A program made the position numbers and the translations under genes. From Gnetum montanum (lineage: Eukaryota; Streptophyta; Gnetopsida; Gnetales; Gnetaceae), in contig MNCI01014254.1 in assembly GCA_015680685.1 (NCBI GenBank), forward strand, positions 75,366 through 139,365: a stretch of DNA of 64,000 nucleotides. The letters are read 5' to 3'. The notes beneath the pieces are model-generated. The model searched no databases, was not told the origin of the DNA, and was given only the letters and a program-made list of their open reading frames with translations. The number at the start of each line of letters is the position of its first letter. The stretch's first letter is position 1. Of the stretch, positions 45,641 to 58,407 are shown piece by piece.

Positions 45641-47226
45641 TCAGCCAGCTCCTTAGTACCATTTTTTACAATAGCTTCAATTTGAATCTCCATTGCCTTT
45701 TTTCCTTTTGATTCTTTAATAGCACTTTCAAAAGTTGTATGATCACAATATGCAAACAAAGCAAAGTGGGTGATTAGGTCATTAGATTGGTCAATCCCAG
45801 TTACCTCATAATCCATCATCCATAAGGGTCTTTTTTGAATATGATGAGATTCAGCTATTGTTATTGTTGGTGAAGTCTCAACCTCCTTAGTCCTTAGTGC
45901 TTGAGCCTCCATGGCTTTTGGGATTTTAGCCTTCATAGTTCTTGGTGCTTCAAAGTTTGTAGTTCTAGATTCTATAGTTTTGGATGCTGTGGAGTCTACA
46001 GTTTTACTGTCAAAAATAATTGAAGTAGGATACTTCCCATTGCAATTCCAAGTGCTCTCTTCATCAAAGATGATATCTCCAGTAGTCACAATCTTCTTTG
46101 TCAGATGATTATACAATTTATATGCTTTGGATGCTTCACTTACACCAAGAAAGACACATTTTCACTCTTATCATCTAGCTTCTTTCTCTTCTCATCAGGA
46201 AGATGTGCATAGGCAATGTAACCAAAGATTTTGAAATGATCCACTGCTACTTTCCTCCCACTCCAAACCTCTCCTAGTGTCATGTTTTGAATAGAAAAGG
46301 TGGGACTTATGTTCAAAACATGGATGCTCCAATTCATAGCCTCCAACTAGAAACTCTTTAGAATACTTCCTCTTGTCAAAAGGCTTCTCACCATATTGAG
46401 GATGGTTCTACTTTATCTCTTTGATACACCATTTTGTTGTGGTGTATAGGGGGCTATGAACTTTCTCTGAATGCCATGATTCTTACAAAAGACATTAAAC
46501 TCTTTTGAATAGTATTCTCCTCCATGATCTATACAAAGAGTCTTAATGATCTTTCTAGACTCGTTCTCAACACGTGCATTGAATCTTTTAAATGCATTAA
46601 AAGCTTTAGACTTCTCCTACAAAAAATAAACCCAACATTTTTAAGTATAATCATCAATGAAGGTGATCAAGTACCTCTTACCTCTATTTGAAAATGGTTT
46701 TATTGGCCTACAAATGTTGAAGTGAACTAGCTTAGGGACATTCTTTTCTCTCCATGATTTTCTTTGAAAGAATTAAGAACACATTCTTCATAGAATCAAA
46801 AAGAAATTGTAATTTTTGGATGAATAGTCACCATATTTTTCTATTACACATTCTTTAATCCTCCAAAATTCAAGTGGCCATAGTGAAAATGGAAAATCCT
46901 TATTGGGTTATTTACTTCAGCCTTTAGGCAAGATTAAGTACTTTCAATCCTTAATGAAAATAATCTGTTGGAGCTCATTTGAACAACTACAATAGCTCCT
47001 TTTGCAGGATCACAAATTTCACAAGCACCCTTTTGAATGGTTACTACATAACCCTTCTCTTGCAATTAACTAGCACTTAAAAAATTTCTTTTCAAATCAA
47101 GAATAAAAAAAACATTGGAAATTGTTTCTACAAAACCATTCTTTGTTCTAATGTTAATATCCCCCTTTCCCATTACATTTACAATAGAACAATCACCAAA
47201 ACTTATTGTAGAATGAAAACTTTCAT
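45641..47226 (-). pseudogene. Copia integrase
   Basis: On the minus strand the pre-integrase region (FSLRIEST, FHFHYGHLNFGGL, near 46850-47000) is followed by KNHGIQRKFIAPYTPQQNGV (the third catalytic region), then LGEVWSGRKVAVDHFKIFGY and IAYAHLPDEKRKKLDDKS (46140-46346) and the variable region before RT. Stops and short frameshifts interrupt it. The upstream end is cut by the solo LTR at 47232. Confidence 0.85.
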
Positions 47227-47231
47227 CTAAG
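47227..47231. repeat. Target-site duplication CTAAG, left copy
   Basis: CTAAG precedes the solo LTR and recurs exactly at 48926-48930. Confidence 0.95.
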
Positions 47232-48925
47232 TGAAACACCCTAAAAAATGCGAGGTCATCCTTACTTTACCAAGCTCTTGCAGCCCGAGTAGGACTACGA
47301 CAGTTCATCAGGAGGAGAACATTTTGAGTTCAGGTTGGCTAGTTTGGGAAATTTTCTACTTTGAGCATGGATAGGTTCTGTGCCATCCTGCTTGTCCACC
47401 AAGGTAGCCTAACCAGCCGACAGCTTACTTAGAAATAGTGTGCAGAATTGGTAGTAGCACTCTGGATGCACAAAAAATAGTTTAGCAAGTTTTCTAAGTC
47501 ACGAAGCCTACTACGCTATGCTATGCTATGTAGTGTAGTAGGCTTTAGAAGATGATGGCAGAATGAAGTGCTACGCCATGCAGCATATCATGGCAACGAC
47601 TTCACTACCCACTTCCCTCACCTAATTTTGAGTTCTGCAATGATGTCTCTTTCTGTCAGGAAGCGGCAGACCATGTCTATTGCTATGCTACGCTAAGCTA
47701 CATGGCACAACAAGGAGTAGCAATCCTATGGAAGAGACAGAAGACAGTTCAAAAGGAGGAGTCAACGGAGTTCGCAAGACTTGCATCGCAAGAGACAAGG
47801 TTTTCAAATCAGCAAAGCTTTTGCGATTAAGGTCAGTTACTATACTACGCTACACTATGTAGCATAGCATAGCATAGCAAGCATGTGACATATAGTAGAA
47901 TGCGTGACCAAGTTCTACGCTACGCCAAGCATGCTACATCACAAAGCATAGCAAGGCATGTAGGTGGCTGTGCAACATCAATGTAGTCCACCTAATTGGA
48001 CCGTTGGCACACGTCTCCAGATGCTGACGGTGCAATTACGATGTAGTAGGATTGCAATTATTGCATATAGGTTCACATCACAATGGTCTTGTAGGTCCAA
48101 TGGTCACAAACGACATGAGTGGTGCTAGCAAGACAATGAAAACCTGAGGCATGTAGCATTCAAACCACCCCGTTCGCACACTCTCGATCTTATAAATACC
48201 TTGGAAAAAAACATGCAAAGGGGTCCGCAATTTTCAAAATTTGGAAATTTCAAAAGAGTTCACATATTTCTTGAAGAAAACAGCTTCTAAGGGGTGGGAA
48301 CTTTGGAATTCTGAAACAAAGACTTCTCCTCTCTCCAACATCGTAACATCAAAGTCATCTATTTAACATTGTAAATAGTGAGTCTCTCTCAGCTGGCATG
48401 GGGTCCCGTATCCATTCTACCACCTTGGTAGAACCCCGAATTATTTGTACCCAATTCCACATCCAAGTGCATAGCTCTTTTTGCTTGACACGCCTTGGTT
48501 ACTCTCGGGATTTCTGCACTCCATCACGCTGTGCAATCGATTGTATCCACCCCGACCAAGCGAGTTCGTAGCTTTGGAGGGGTGCATGTTTCTAACTACA
48601 CTTTACTTTATTTCCAGCTTGTTGTCTCGTGTTGCATCATTTTCTATTTTATTCACCTTTAAGCATTACTTCGTATTACTGTCGCATTTTTACAGTTTCT
48701 CTCCTGGTAAATTTTACTTTTAAGCATTATCTCGCATTCCACATTATTTATGTTGCAAAAGGCTATATTGACACTGATGTAGGTCCTTGTCTGATCGAAT
48801 AGACCATTCAAGGCATCCCATGTCCGCACACACCCAGCATGGTCCTCCCATGGATACGAGATCAGAATTGTCATGCCCGTCGACCCTCCAGTGTTTTCTA
48901 GCCACCGACGTTTTCAGTCACTACA
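47232..48925 (+). mobile_element. Solo LTR of the Tat/Ogre-type family
   Basis: 1694 bp from TGAAACACCCTAAAAAATG to AGTCACTACA, homologous end to end with LTRs A-C and with its own perfect CTAAG TSD. No primer site or internal sequence follows: copia coding resumes directly on both sides. This is the product of LTR-LTR recombination deleting a full element. The TATA box is at 48191-48198. Confidence 0.96.
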
Positions 48926-48930
48926 CTAAG
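48926..48930. repeat. Target-site duplication CTAAG, right copy
   Basis: Exact repeat of 47227-47231. Confidence 0.95.
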
Positions 48931-49916
48931 TAAAAAAAGAAGAATACTTACATCCATACATATGGTTGCTATAGCCGGTATCCACATAACATACATTTGA
49001 TTGAGACTCTTAGTTGGGTTGAACCACCATCAACAAACTCTCAGACTCTTTCTCTTTTATACAATTCGATTTCTCTCCTTTGTCATTGGGTAGTTTAGTG
49101 TAGCATTCAAAACAATAATGTCCATATTTATGAAATCTAAAGTATTCCACCTTACATTTTTCAACTTGTCCTCTACCTTTGCCTTGAAATTTATCACCAT
49201 CCCCTTTGAAATGTTTGTTGCCATCTCTATTGCCTTGATCTCCTCTTCCTCTTCCTCTACCTCTACCTCTACCCCTTCATCTTAAGGAATAAGTAAAAGT
49301 AGAAGCCTTCAAAGCTTGATATTTAGAAGTTTAATTTCAATTCATCTTCTATTCATGGAAAAACAAAGAACTTTGAAGTTCATCAAGGGAAAGTGCATCA
49401 ACATCTTTGAATTCTTTAATTGAACAAACAACATAATCAAACTTGGAGGATAGGGAATGCAATATCTTCTCAACAATAATCACATCCTACATTTTCTCAC
49501 GATGAAATCACATGTTCTTGGCTATCCCCATTATCCTTACACAATAGATGGTAACAAACTCCCCGTCTTTCATCTACAGAGTCTTAAAATCCCTTCTCAA
49601 GGATTGAAGTTGTGCATGCTTTACTCTTGAAGATCCTTGATATTTCTTCTTCATAGAATCCCAAATATCCTTGAAAGTTGTTTTGCTAAGAATAGTATCG
49701 AGGGTAGAACAATTAATTTCTTGAAATAAATAATTCTTTACCTTCAAATATTTTAGCCTCACTCCCTCTAGCTCCTTTCTTTGTTCATTTGTAAGTGCAA
49801 CCTTAGCTATGGGTGGTACTACACCATCTTCAACAACTTGCTAGTATTCCTTAGGCTTTAAAACATTTTCCATCAACATGCTCCAATGGTCATAGTGACC
49901 ATCAAAATGTTGGATG
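48931..49916 (-). pseudogene. Copia gag and protease
   Basis: The minus strand starts at the Athila-like insertion with IQHFDGHYDHWSMLMENVL (gag N-terminus, 49841-49916). It runs through ILSKTTFKDIWDSMKKKYQG (49574-49762, UBN2-type gag) and a degenerate CCHC knuckle (FHKYGHYCFEC, near 49105-49135, the first two Cys replaced). It ends with the protease loop YVDTGYSNHMYG near 48955-48995, which keeps D-T-G. A low-complexity Arg/Gly segment lies near 49230-49280. The solo LTR cuts the frame just after protease. Confidence 0.85.
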
Positions 49917-49921
49917 GTAGG
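49917..49921. repeat. Target-site duplication GTAGG, left copy
   Basis: GTAGG precedes the left LTR of the Athila-like element and recurs exactly at 58403-58407. Confidence 0.95.
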
Positions 49922-50793
49922 TGATGAGTGGTGAGGTACCCCTATGCTTAACCATATGAATACAAGCATTTCACGCACGATCCGATTGAATTCCAAAGGA
50001 ACGATACAACTTGCCCTTGTTTGGAAAGTGCGATAAGTTGTTTTGTGGAACAAGGGCAAGTTGGTTGATCGTTGTCTTTCCAAACTTACTTGTATGTCAT
50101 GATTGTATGGTTAAGTAAGCTTGAGGCATATGATTTTTATAGCTTTCATGTTTTTATGTCTTGTTGCTAATAAGGGAGGAGAGAGAGAAATAACTAAGTG
50201 ACTAATTTAACTTAACTACTGATTAACTAGGCTTTAACTAATCCTAACACTAGTATCCATTCTCACTTGCCATACACATCCTGAACTAGCGCAACACTAC
50301 TGGGATTACCAAATGCTAATCATTGCTAGGTTACCAAGTGTTACACGCATGTTCAAAGTGATCGTACTATGTGTGCTAATAACAGAAATGTAAAGTGCAT
50401 AAAATAAAATAAAGCAAATGCAAAAGAAAATAAAATAAAAGAAATGAGTAAGGAAACAAATCTCAAATGCTACAAGGATGAATCCAAGAAATTTTCTTTA
50501 TTGCTATACACAAGGTGTGCTTAGGTACACAATGCTCGAATAAAGATTTTTCCACACTTAGACCTCATACTGCGGGTGCTTGGAAAATACTCTAACTTGA
50601 CTCTTAAAAGACTTCTCTAAGACTTCCCTTGAAAGACTTCCTTCAAGGACTCTTCCCTAAATTTTGCGCCTAGGCACTATATTTACAGGCTTGGGAGCAA
50701 CTACTCTAATAATTAGAAAAACTACCACTCTAATTTTAGAGAAACTGCCACTCTAATAATTAGAATAAACCGCTAGAGTAACTTATCTCATCA
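49922..50793 (-). repeat. Athila-like 3' LTR
   Basis: It starts TGATGAGTGGTGAGGTACC and ends ACTTATCTCATCA; homologous throughout with 57558-58402. Confidence 0.95.
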
Positions 50794-52680
50794 TACCCCC
50801 ATGACTGAATGAAAACTCGTTGTTGAGTTCCTTACAAAATACTAGGAAGGTATGGGATTATTGACTAATTGACAACTGGCAGTGGAATGGGATGACAAAC
50901 TCAACATGTCCAGTGAATGGATTAATAAGCATATTATAACATTAGTGTTCATGACCATTGCGGTGAACACTTGTAGATAAATGACATCCAAGCCTTTATT
51001 TGGTAGCTTGTAGAAAAAGAGAGAGAAAGAAAATGAAGCGTGTTGCCACCAATGCTAAGATTGCATCTCCTGTTGTTTATCTATAGCCATGCCACTAGAC
51101 TTGGTCCTTTTGTAAATGCTCCAGTTCCAATCCATCCTGAGTGCTTCCTCCAAGCCTAGTCCATTTTTTGTATGATCACCATCTACACACACAACATAGT
51201 CACAAATGAGCAAGGATAGATAAACCATAATGCAGTTGATACCTTGCCTCGATATGAAGCACACTGGCTGAGTTCTGGTTATGGTAGAAACTAGTTTAGA
51301 GATTTATCATAGGTGACTACCCAAGCTGTAGGGGTTAGGTGAATAGTAAAATGAAGAAAATTAAAAAATTTGTGCCATAGCCCCCACGACTAAGAGCGAA
51401 CCTCTGGTAGCTATAAGATGGAAAAATATGAGGAACAAGAAAGATGGAAGAAAATATCAATGACAATGCCAATAAAATGGATGTCATGGATGAGGATGAA
51501 ACAAGAAATGATTGATTGCAGGAAATGTTTAAGGGAAATAAGTTAATAATTACACCAAAAAGAAATGCTAGTGGGTCATCCCCAAAGCAGGCTCATGCCT
51601 TTTATGCCCTGACAAACCCACAAACTAAAGAGTCCATAGGCTTTAGGAATGTCATTTGGAAGTAAGAGTTAAAAACTTACCCACAAGAATTCACCAAAGA
51701 AAAACAATGCATCAACCAAAAAATGGACTAATGATGAAATCGACAATGAGGTGAAAAATGGAAAGAAAGATGGAGAGGAGAGAATGGAATGGAATCCCAA
51801 GAACAAGGTTGTGTAAAGTCCCTTGTGTATTTCATGGTTAATGTGATTGAGTAGAACTCAACCCAAATCTAGACTTAAACAAACCATATCCAGTAACCTT
51901 ACATCAACACACTTGATCAATCCATCCATCTGGAGTAACAAGAATGCTTCCACAAAAAGTTACCACCATTCCAAAGAGAGCGAGATGGAGAAGTAGGAAG
52001 TGAGAAAGGGCCTTAGTTAGAAGGAACCTTCAGGCATGGGTAACTTTTCTTTCTAGTTCCATAAGCAGTGCTTGTAGCTCATATTACTTTATTATGTATA
52101 AGGGGTGTGCTTTGAATTCTCACTTTTGTTTTGCATGAGAACCATACCATGCAAAAACTTATTTTTATTCACTTAGCTTCTTAATTTTTGAACAATGTTA
52201 GAATGGCAAATAACCCAAGAAGAAGCATCCAAGCACCCAAGATAATGGCCAACACAAATGCATCGAATCCCCTTGAAGTTACACCCTTTTCATCCTTTGA
52301 GTCTTTTCTTGTTTTGCAAAATACCCACCCACCCATTCATTAAAAGTTTACTTAGAAAAAGAGGGATTGTACAGTTCCAAGCCAAAGGAGACCATAGAGT
52401 TATATGGATGAGTGGATGGCATGGACTCATTTCCTCTTTTACCAGAAGAACCATACCTTAATATCCACATCATAATTCAAAGGTAAAAACCAAACATTAG
52501 CAATCAATATGATATAATTCAATCCACCATCATGAGCACTTATTAGAGGATGAATAAAAGTAAATCAAGAAAACAAAAAAATAGTAAAAACATGAATGAT
52601 GACGTAAAAAAAATAAGAAAATTTGAAAGAATGTGTAAAACAAAAAATGTGTAAAACAAAAATTCAAAAAGAACTGAAGG
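50794..52680 (-). other. Region between integrase tail and 3' LTR, no coding seen
   Basis: A GGGGG-containing purine stretch (CATGGGGGTA on the minus strand) at 50794-50803 is the polypurine tract. The remaining 1.9 kb holds no frame I can support. In intact Athila elements this interval encodes an env-like protein; any such frame here is fully eroded or was never present. Confidence 0.6.
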
Positions 52681-52689
52681 CCTATAATG

Positions 52690-53045
52690 ATTAGCATAGG
52701 TGGACATACTCCCCATGACTAAGTTGGAAGGAGGAGATCCAAAATAGTGAGCAAGGTTGTCCATCAACAAAGGTAGCATGTGTACTGGCTATCCTAACCT
52801 CATGGAAAGGTTTGGTTTGTTGCACGTTGACCAACAGTTTCTTGTCTAGGCTCTCAAGTTTGTATATTGTCATGGCCCCTGAAGGAAAAGTTGCATAAAT
52901 AATATAAGGTCCTTCCCACAGTGTTTGAAATTTAGTATGTTGTGGCACATGTGTGGGATTTGAGTAGAGAACCTTATCTCCAAGTTAATATTTAACTTTC
53001 CTAATCCTTAGGTCATGACGTTGTCTATTGAATGCCTTATGCAAC
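52690..53045 (-). pseudogene. Integrase C-terminal fragment (Athila-like)
   Basis: The minus strand encodes RQRHDLRIRKVKY, a stop, LGDKVLYSNPTHVPQHTKFQTLWEG and PYIIYATFPSGAMTIYKL, the usual gypsy integrase tail (GDKVL...K.. W.GPY.I....P.GA). Zinc finger and DDE core are absent. Confidence 0.8.
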
Positions 53046-53109
53046 TCATTAGATGATAGGGTAGCTAGTCAGTTTTCATCTAGCAAGTTAAGGGTTACTA
53101 ACCATTATT

Positions 53110-53910
53110 TCTATGCTAGACCAAGGTCAACGTTGAGGTCACATGCCATGGATAGTATACAGAGGTAGCTAGTATGTCCAAGGAATGACCGAATATCTTT
53201 GACAGTTTTCAGTTGATGGGTAATTCCTTGGATAACTTTGATTTTCTTAGGGTCTACCTCTATCCCTGTGTGTGAGATTTTATGCCCTAGTACTATGTCC
53301 TCTTGGACCATCAAATGGATTTTCTACTAGTTGGGCATGAAATTGGTTTCTACACATATTTTTAACACTTGCTCCAACTGGTCCAAGGCTTGATCAAAGT
53401 TTGCTCCATAGGTGGAGAGATCATCCATAAAGACTTCTACACTGTTTCCTATCTATTGTTGAAAGATTCTTAGAACTAGTCATTGAAATGTTGCAGGGGC
53501 ATTGCACAAGCCAAAAGACACCTATTTCTATGCAAACGTTTCCCAAGGACTAGTGAACATAGGCTTGGGTTGCTCTTCTGGGGCTATTTGTATTTGATTA
53601 TATCTATTATATCCATCTAGAAAACTATAGTAGAGATGCCCTGCGATGGTGTCTAAAACTTGGTTAACAAATGGCAACGGAAAGTGATTTTTGAATGTTG
53701 CCATATTCAGTAGCCTAAAATCTATGTACATTCTCCATTTGCCTCACTTTTTAGGCACAATAACTAAGGGGCTAACCCATTCACTATCACCAATGGGGTA
53801 TATGAACCCAACCTTGAGAAGATATTCAATTTCTTTCTTGACTACTTATTTCAGCTTTGGGTTCAAATGCCTCTTTAGTTGTCTTCGAGGCTTCATGGAG
53901 GGGTTGGTGT
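53110..53910 (-). pseudogene. Reverse transcriptase (Athila-like)
   Basis: In order on the minus strand: SEWVSPLVIVPKK, MYIDFRLLNMATFKNHFPLPF, YYSFLDGYNRYNQIQIAPEEQ, TSPWETFA, the catalytic FMDD (53420-53431, in VFMDDLSTYGANF), VLGHKISHTGIEVDPKKIKVI and IRSFLGHTSYL. PLPF..Q.L...AGH.YY.FLDGY.GYNQI is typical of the Athila branch. The catalytic Asp pair is intact, but stops break the frame and no RNase H follows. Confidence 0.88.
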
Positions 53911-55499
53911 AAATCCTATGTTGGCATATCCTAGGATCTATTCCAGTTAATTTAGGATATGACCAAGCGAGGGATTTTGATCATCTATTGATTACCTTCA
54001 GTAGTTCTTCTTTTAGTTGAGGAGCAAGCTTAGCATTGATAATTATCAATTTTCTATTTTTAAGGAACATGTATTCTATACCAGTAGGCAATGGTTTTAG
54101 CTCGAGGGGATCTTGCTTAAATTTCTCAAAGATTTCCAACTTTTCCCAGTTAATATTTTTGAGGTTAAGATTTGGAAGTTGGTAGTGGACTTGCTTTAAT
54201 GCGTCTATGTTATTGATGTAAGCGCAAGTCAAGCCCTCGGTTTCATGCATATGAATGAACTACTTTCTTGATCAGCTATTAACCACTAGGTGTCTTCTTA
54301 TTGTGTGGTTGCTACATATAGGTATCTTTGTATGTTAATCACTTGTGCACACTAATTGCATGCAAACAATGCTAAAATTTGCACAAACCATGACCTCTAC
54401 ACATAATTACACCCTGTGTCACTGTATGCGATGCATGACACTTTCTTCTTCTCAATCTTTCCAAATGTATTTTCATTTGATGTTTTTAGGGAAAAATCAT
54501 GGATTCCTAGCCATGCATCAACTATGCCTAGCCATGCTCTTCCCATTATGATTGGGAAGTCCCCCTTACTATTGTTTACCTAAATCACTAGGAAGTTAGT
54601 TGGGTATGACTACCCACAAATAGTTGTAACAATGTCTTCCACTAGTCCTAATGAAAAAATGATGGAATGTTTAGCCAACTCTAGATGGATGTTGCTCCAT
54701 TCAATGGAGGCAGGTTCCAAGCCTTGTACATTTCTTAAGAAATAAAGTTGACACTAGAACTTGAATCCAAAATAGCCTTGCATGATACATTTTCAGTGAT
54801 TTGTAAGTATATAAGAGGACTCCCAAGATCATAGAATTTCCTAGGAAGGTGGAAAGATTTGATCTAATCAATGACAACATGTTTTAGCATGACCTTATGT
54901 GTTGAGTATGGTGATTAGGTTAAAGGGAACTCCAAAGTTATAATTGATACTACGACATCTAAGGAATTAGCCACTTGTGATTGTAAGGGCTTGGTTGAAC
55001 TGTTGGTTCTAAAGAAAGGTCTTTTCTTCATTTGTTTGTTGGAACCAACAATAGGTTGAGAGTTAATAGCCCTTGTGGAATTATGTTGCTATGGTTGGGT
55101 AGGGATTTCACCATGCATAGCTAGAGTAGGTGGTAGTGGAGCTATTGGTGGAAGAGATGTGGCTAGATGAGAAGGATGATATGGTTATGGAATATCACCC
55201 CTAGTAAAGGGATTCCCATAATACTCACAAGCTTGGTAGTGATGTTGAGGAGTGATGTGACTAGTAGAGTGACATGGGGACATTGGCTACTACATGTAAT
55301 ATCCATACGGGTTAGGTTGCCAGTAAGGATACTATTGCCTTGGTGGTGGCATTCCCCATGATTGTGGGTGCTGCCACTGTTGATATTGCTTAATTGGTTG
55401 TGGTGGAGTTCCACTGGGATAATATGTTAATGGTTGGTGGGAGTACCTTGGGTTACCTTGAGGATAAGGTAACCTTTGGGGTGTTTGCCTTTTTTTTAA
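53911..55499 (-). pseudogene. Protease region and linker (Athila-like)
   Basis: The protease active-site loop is readable near 54748-54767 as AILDSSSSVNFIS: D-S-S where D-S-G is expected, an apparent G-to-S change. A stop follows directly. Between it and RT a linker (53981-54250, INAKLAPQLKEELLKVI) is typical of plant gypsy pol. On the gag side, 55332-55499 encodes a Pro/Gln/Tyr-rich stretch. Confidence 0.6.
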
Positions 55500-56460
55500 T
55501 TGTGGGTTGAGCGCATACACCCTAGACTCTTGTAGATGTGAGATTACAGGGCAACATCCCTTAGGATGATCATATTGACATATTCCACATTGTCTATCAT
55601 TGTTTATTTCTGATCCACAACCTCTTCAATGATGGCAAGTTTTTCCTTACCCTTGCTACGTGCATGTTCAGCCTCTTTTTTTTTTTTTTTTGTGATCACT
55701 ACCTTGCTCTCTAGAATGCTCTACTATTTTAAGAATAGATTGAAATCTATTGTCTAAGGAATCCCACATTTGGTCTACCTTTTCCAATACTTTTGATGTC
55801 AACTTTTGGATAGGCAAAGTTTTCCTATTCACCATCTTTTTGAGTGGTAACTCTTCTTTATCCTCACAAAATCTTACTCTACTCTTTTGGAGGGAAGGAT
55901 CTCGATTATACTCTTCCATAGTTTCTGTCTTCCATAGCTCAACTTCTTCCTTAGCAACTTGCTCCAATAGTCTTTGAATTTGATGGAACCTACGCTTGGA
56001 TAGTCTCCCTTGGGCATAAGTCCTAAGGGTTCTTCTTGTTTCATGCCTAAGCCCATCCATGAGATGGTGCAGTTGATTCCTTTGTGAATAACCATGGCTA
56101 GGAAAACAATGTAACAGTGCATAGTATTGGCCCATGGCAGCATCCAAGGATTTATGTCCTCCTTGTTTCTAGCCTTGGATTTGCCTTCGCAAGTTAGACA
56201 CTCGAGAGTACGTTTGGTACTTATCGTTGAATAATTCTAACATAATATTCCATCTATAAAGATTTCGATTCTAAGGACTAGTACCAACTTTCTACTTCTT
56301 TAACTAGTTTCCTCGGGAATAACTTAAGTTTTTTCCATTTATTCTCTACATTTTGTAAGGCACACACATCATGGAATTCTTGTAAATGATTCTAAGGATT
56401 AGCATTGTATCCCCCTTCAAATCGTGGGATATTGTTCATATCAAATCTCTTGATCCTACT
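55500..56460 (-). pseudogene. gag (Athila-like)
   Basis: On the minus strand an N-terminal RFEGGYNANP segment near 56420, then EFHDVCALQNVENKWKKLKLF and KEVESWY, shows a Retrotrans_gag-type capsid start. 55668-56147 keeps HCFPSHGYSQRNQLHHLMDGL and a long charged helix (FHQIQRLLEQVAKEEVELW). A Cys/His region (CGICQYDHPKGCCP) near 55540-55590 may be a variant zinc knuckle. The frame is frequently shifted. Confidence 0.7.
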
Positions 56461-57557
56461 ATCTTTTTGGTGCCTTGTTGGAATTCTAACAACCTCAATT
56501 ATGTCTAACATACTTTGAGTTGCGAGTAGGGGTTCATCATGATTGTCTCATCCATGGAGTCTATGATGCCTACGTTGTTCCCTACTCTCCCTTATTCTAT
56601 GTCGTGACTCTTTAGAGTGCCCTCATTCCCTTTCCTGGCTATTTCGTCTATGACTTTCACTTTGCCTACCATTATCCCCATGATCTTTTTCTTTATGACC
56701 ATGTCCAAACATTGAAGGAGAGGATGAAGGAGATGATGAACGTGAAGAAGAAGGAGAACTATCACCATGACATTTTCTTCCACCTTCTCTTCAAAGGTCT
56801 TAGCCTAGATTGTGATTGCGATAAGAATGTCCATATTTATCATATGTCCATGTCTCTTTTTCAGACCCTTTGTGCCTATGGGTATCAGAACCTAGGTTAT
56901 GAATAGTGGAATGAAGGTTATGATACACAACCCCTTGGCCAAAGTCAAGGGGAGGAACATCGTTGTGTGGGTGACTACTTAAGGCAAGTTCACCACCCTC
57001 AGTTTCACTTAAGACATGTGGAACATCTTGCGACCACTTATCCTTCAAAGACTTATGATGTCTCTCCTATTGCAAGTCCCTTTGACATTGTGCCTCTATG
57101 GGATGGTATTCTCTTGAGTCATGGTCTTGCAAAACATATTTTGCATGTAAGTGCAGCATGCTAATTTGTGTGAGAGCATGAAGAAGCATGCTTGGGACTG
57201 AACAATCAAGAGGTAACACTATGTTACCTTCGAAGCCTATCTAACGTAGTTATTCATCTTGATGGAAGATAAAGATGAATTCCAATATATACTCATTGGG
57301 ATGAATATATACCACTTGAACTTGTTGAGGGACCAGTGGATCAATGTCATGTCTATTATGCTGCAGATTGTTTCCTGTTTCAAACCTAGGCAGTGAGGCA
57401 CTTTTGTACGAAGGAGACATACTTGTCTGTTTAGTGTGCAATGTACTCTTGTTTATTATTTTCTTAGTCAACCCTAAGGGTTTGTTCCAGCAATGTGAAT
57501 GATTTCCTATGTTCTAGTTAGTGCACAAACAACTAAGTCCCCCAACAATGATGTCAA
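56461..57557 (-). other. Athila-like 5' internal region
   Basis: About 1.1 kb between gag and the 5' LTR, with fragmentary frames only. The first bases inside the LTR (57530-57557) contain the decayed primer site, read on the minus strand as TTGACATCATTGTTGGGGG. Confidence 0.55.
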
Positions 57558-58402
57558 TGATGAGCAGTGAGGTACCCCTACACTCAACCTTACGAATATG
57601 AGTGTTTCATGAACGATCCAGTCAAATTTCAAGGACTAAGTGCTTAAGTGCCTTTATGGAACAAGGGTGGGCTAGTTGATCGTTGTCTTCCCAAACTTAC
57701 TTGTATGTCATGATTGTATGGTTAAGTAAGCTTGAGGAATATGATTTTTATAGCTTTTATGTTTTTATGTCCTACTATTAATAAGGGAGGAGAGAGAGAG
57801 ATAACTAAGTGACTAATTTAACTTAACTACTGATTAACTAGGCTTTAACTAATCCTAACACTAGTATCCATTCTCTTGCCATACACATCCTGAACCAGCA
57901 CAACACTACTAGGATTACCAAATGTTAATCGTTACTAGGTTACCATGTGTTACACACATGTTTGAAGTGATTGTACTATGTGTGCTAATAACAGAAATGT
58001 AAAGTGCATAAAATAAAATAAAATAAATGCAGAAGAAAATAAAATAAAAGAAATGATTAAGAAAAAAAATCTCAAGTGCTGCAAGGATGAATCCAAGAAC
58101 CTGTCTTTATTGTTGTACACAAGGTATGCTCAGGTACACAATGCTCGAATAAAGATCTGTCCACACTTAGACCTCCTGCTACGGGCACTTGGAAAATACT
58201 CTAACTTGACTCTGAAAAGACTTCTCTAAGAATTTCCTTGAAAGAATTCCTTCCAAGACTCTTCCCTAAATTGTGCGCTTGGGCACTATATTTATAGGCT
58301 TGGGAGCAACTACTCTAATAATTAGAAAAACTGCCACTCTAATTTTAGAGAAACTGCCACTCTAATAATTAGAATAAACTGCTAGAGTAACCTCTCTCAT
58401 CA
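57558..58402 (-). repeat. Athila-like 5' LTR
   Basis: TGATGAGCAGTGAGGTACC to ACCTCTCTCATCA, 845 bp. A TATAAATA box on the minus strand at 58289-58296 is the likely promoter; the other LTR has a mutated form (TATTTACA near 50688). Confidence 0.95.
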
Positions 58403-58407
58403 GTAGG
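58403..58407. repeat. Target-site duplication GTAGG, right copy
   Basis: Exact repeat of 49917-49921. Confidence 0.95.

Larger units (their letters stand above)
49922..58402 (-). mobile_element. Athila-like Ty3/gypsy element, RNase H and integrase core deleted
   Basis: This 8.5-kb element has LTRs of 872 and 845 bp with TGATGAG/CTCATCA ends and a perfect GTAGG TSD. It reads on the minus strand: gag at the right, RT in the middle, integrase C-terminus, then 1.9 kb without frames where Athila elements carry an env-like region. Only about 100 bp separate the end of RT from the integrase tail, so RNase H and most of integrase are missing. The primer site resembles the GGCGCCGTTGCCGGGG type of Athila and relatives after heavy C-to-T and G-to-A decay. 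Confidence 0.9.
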
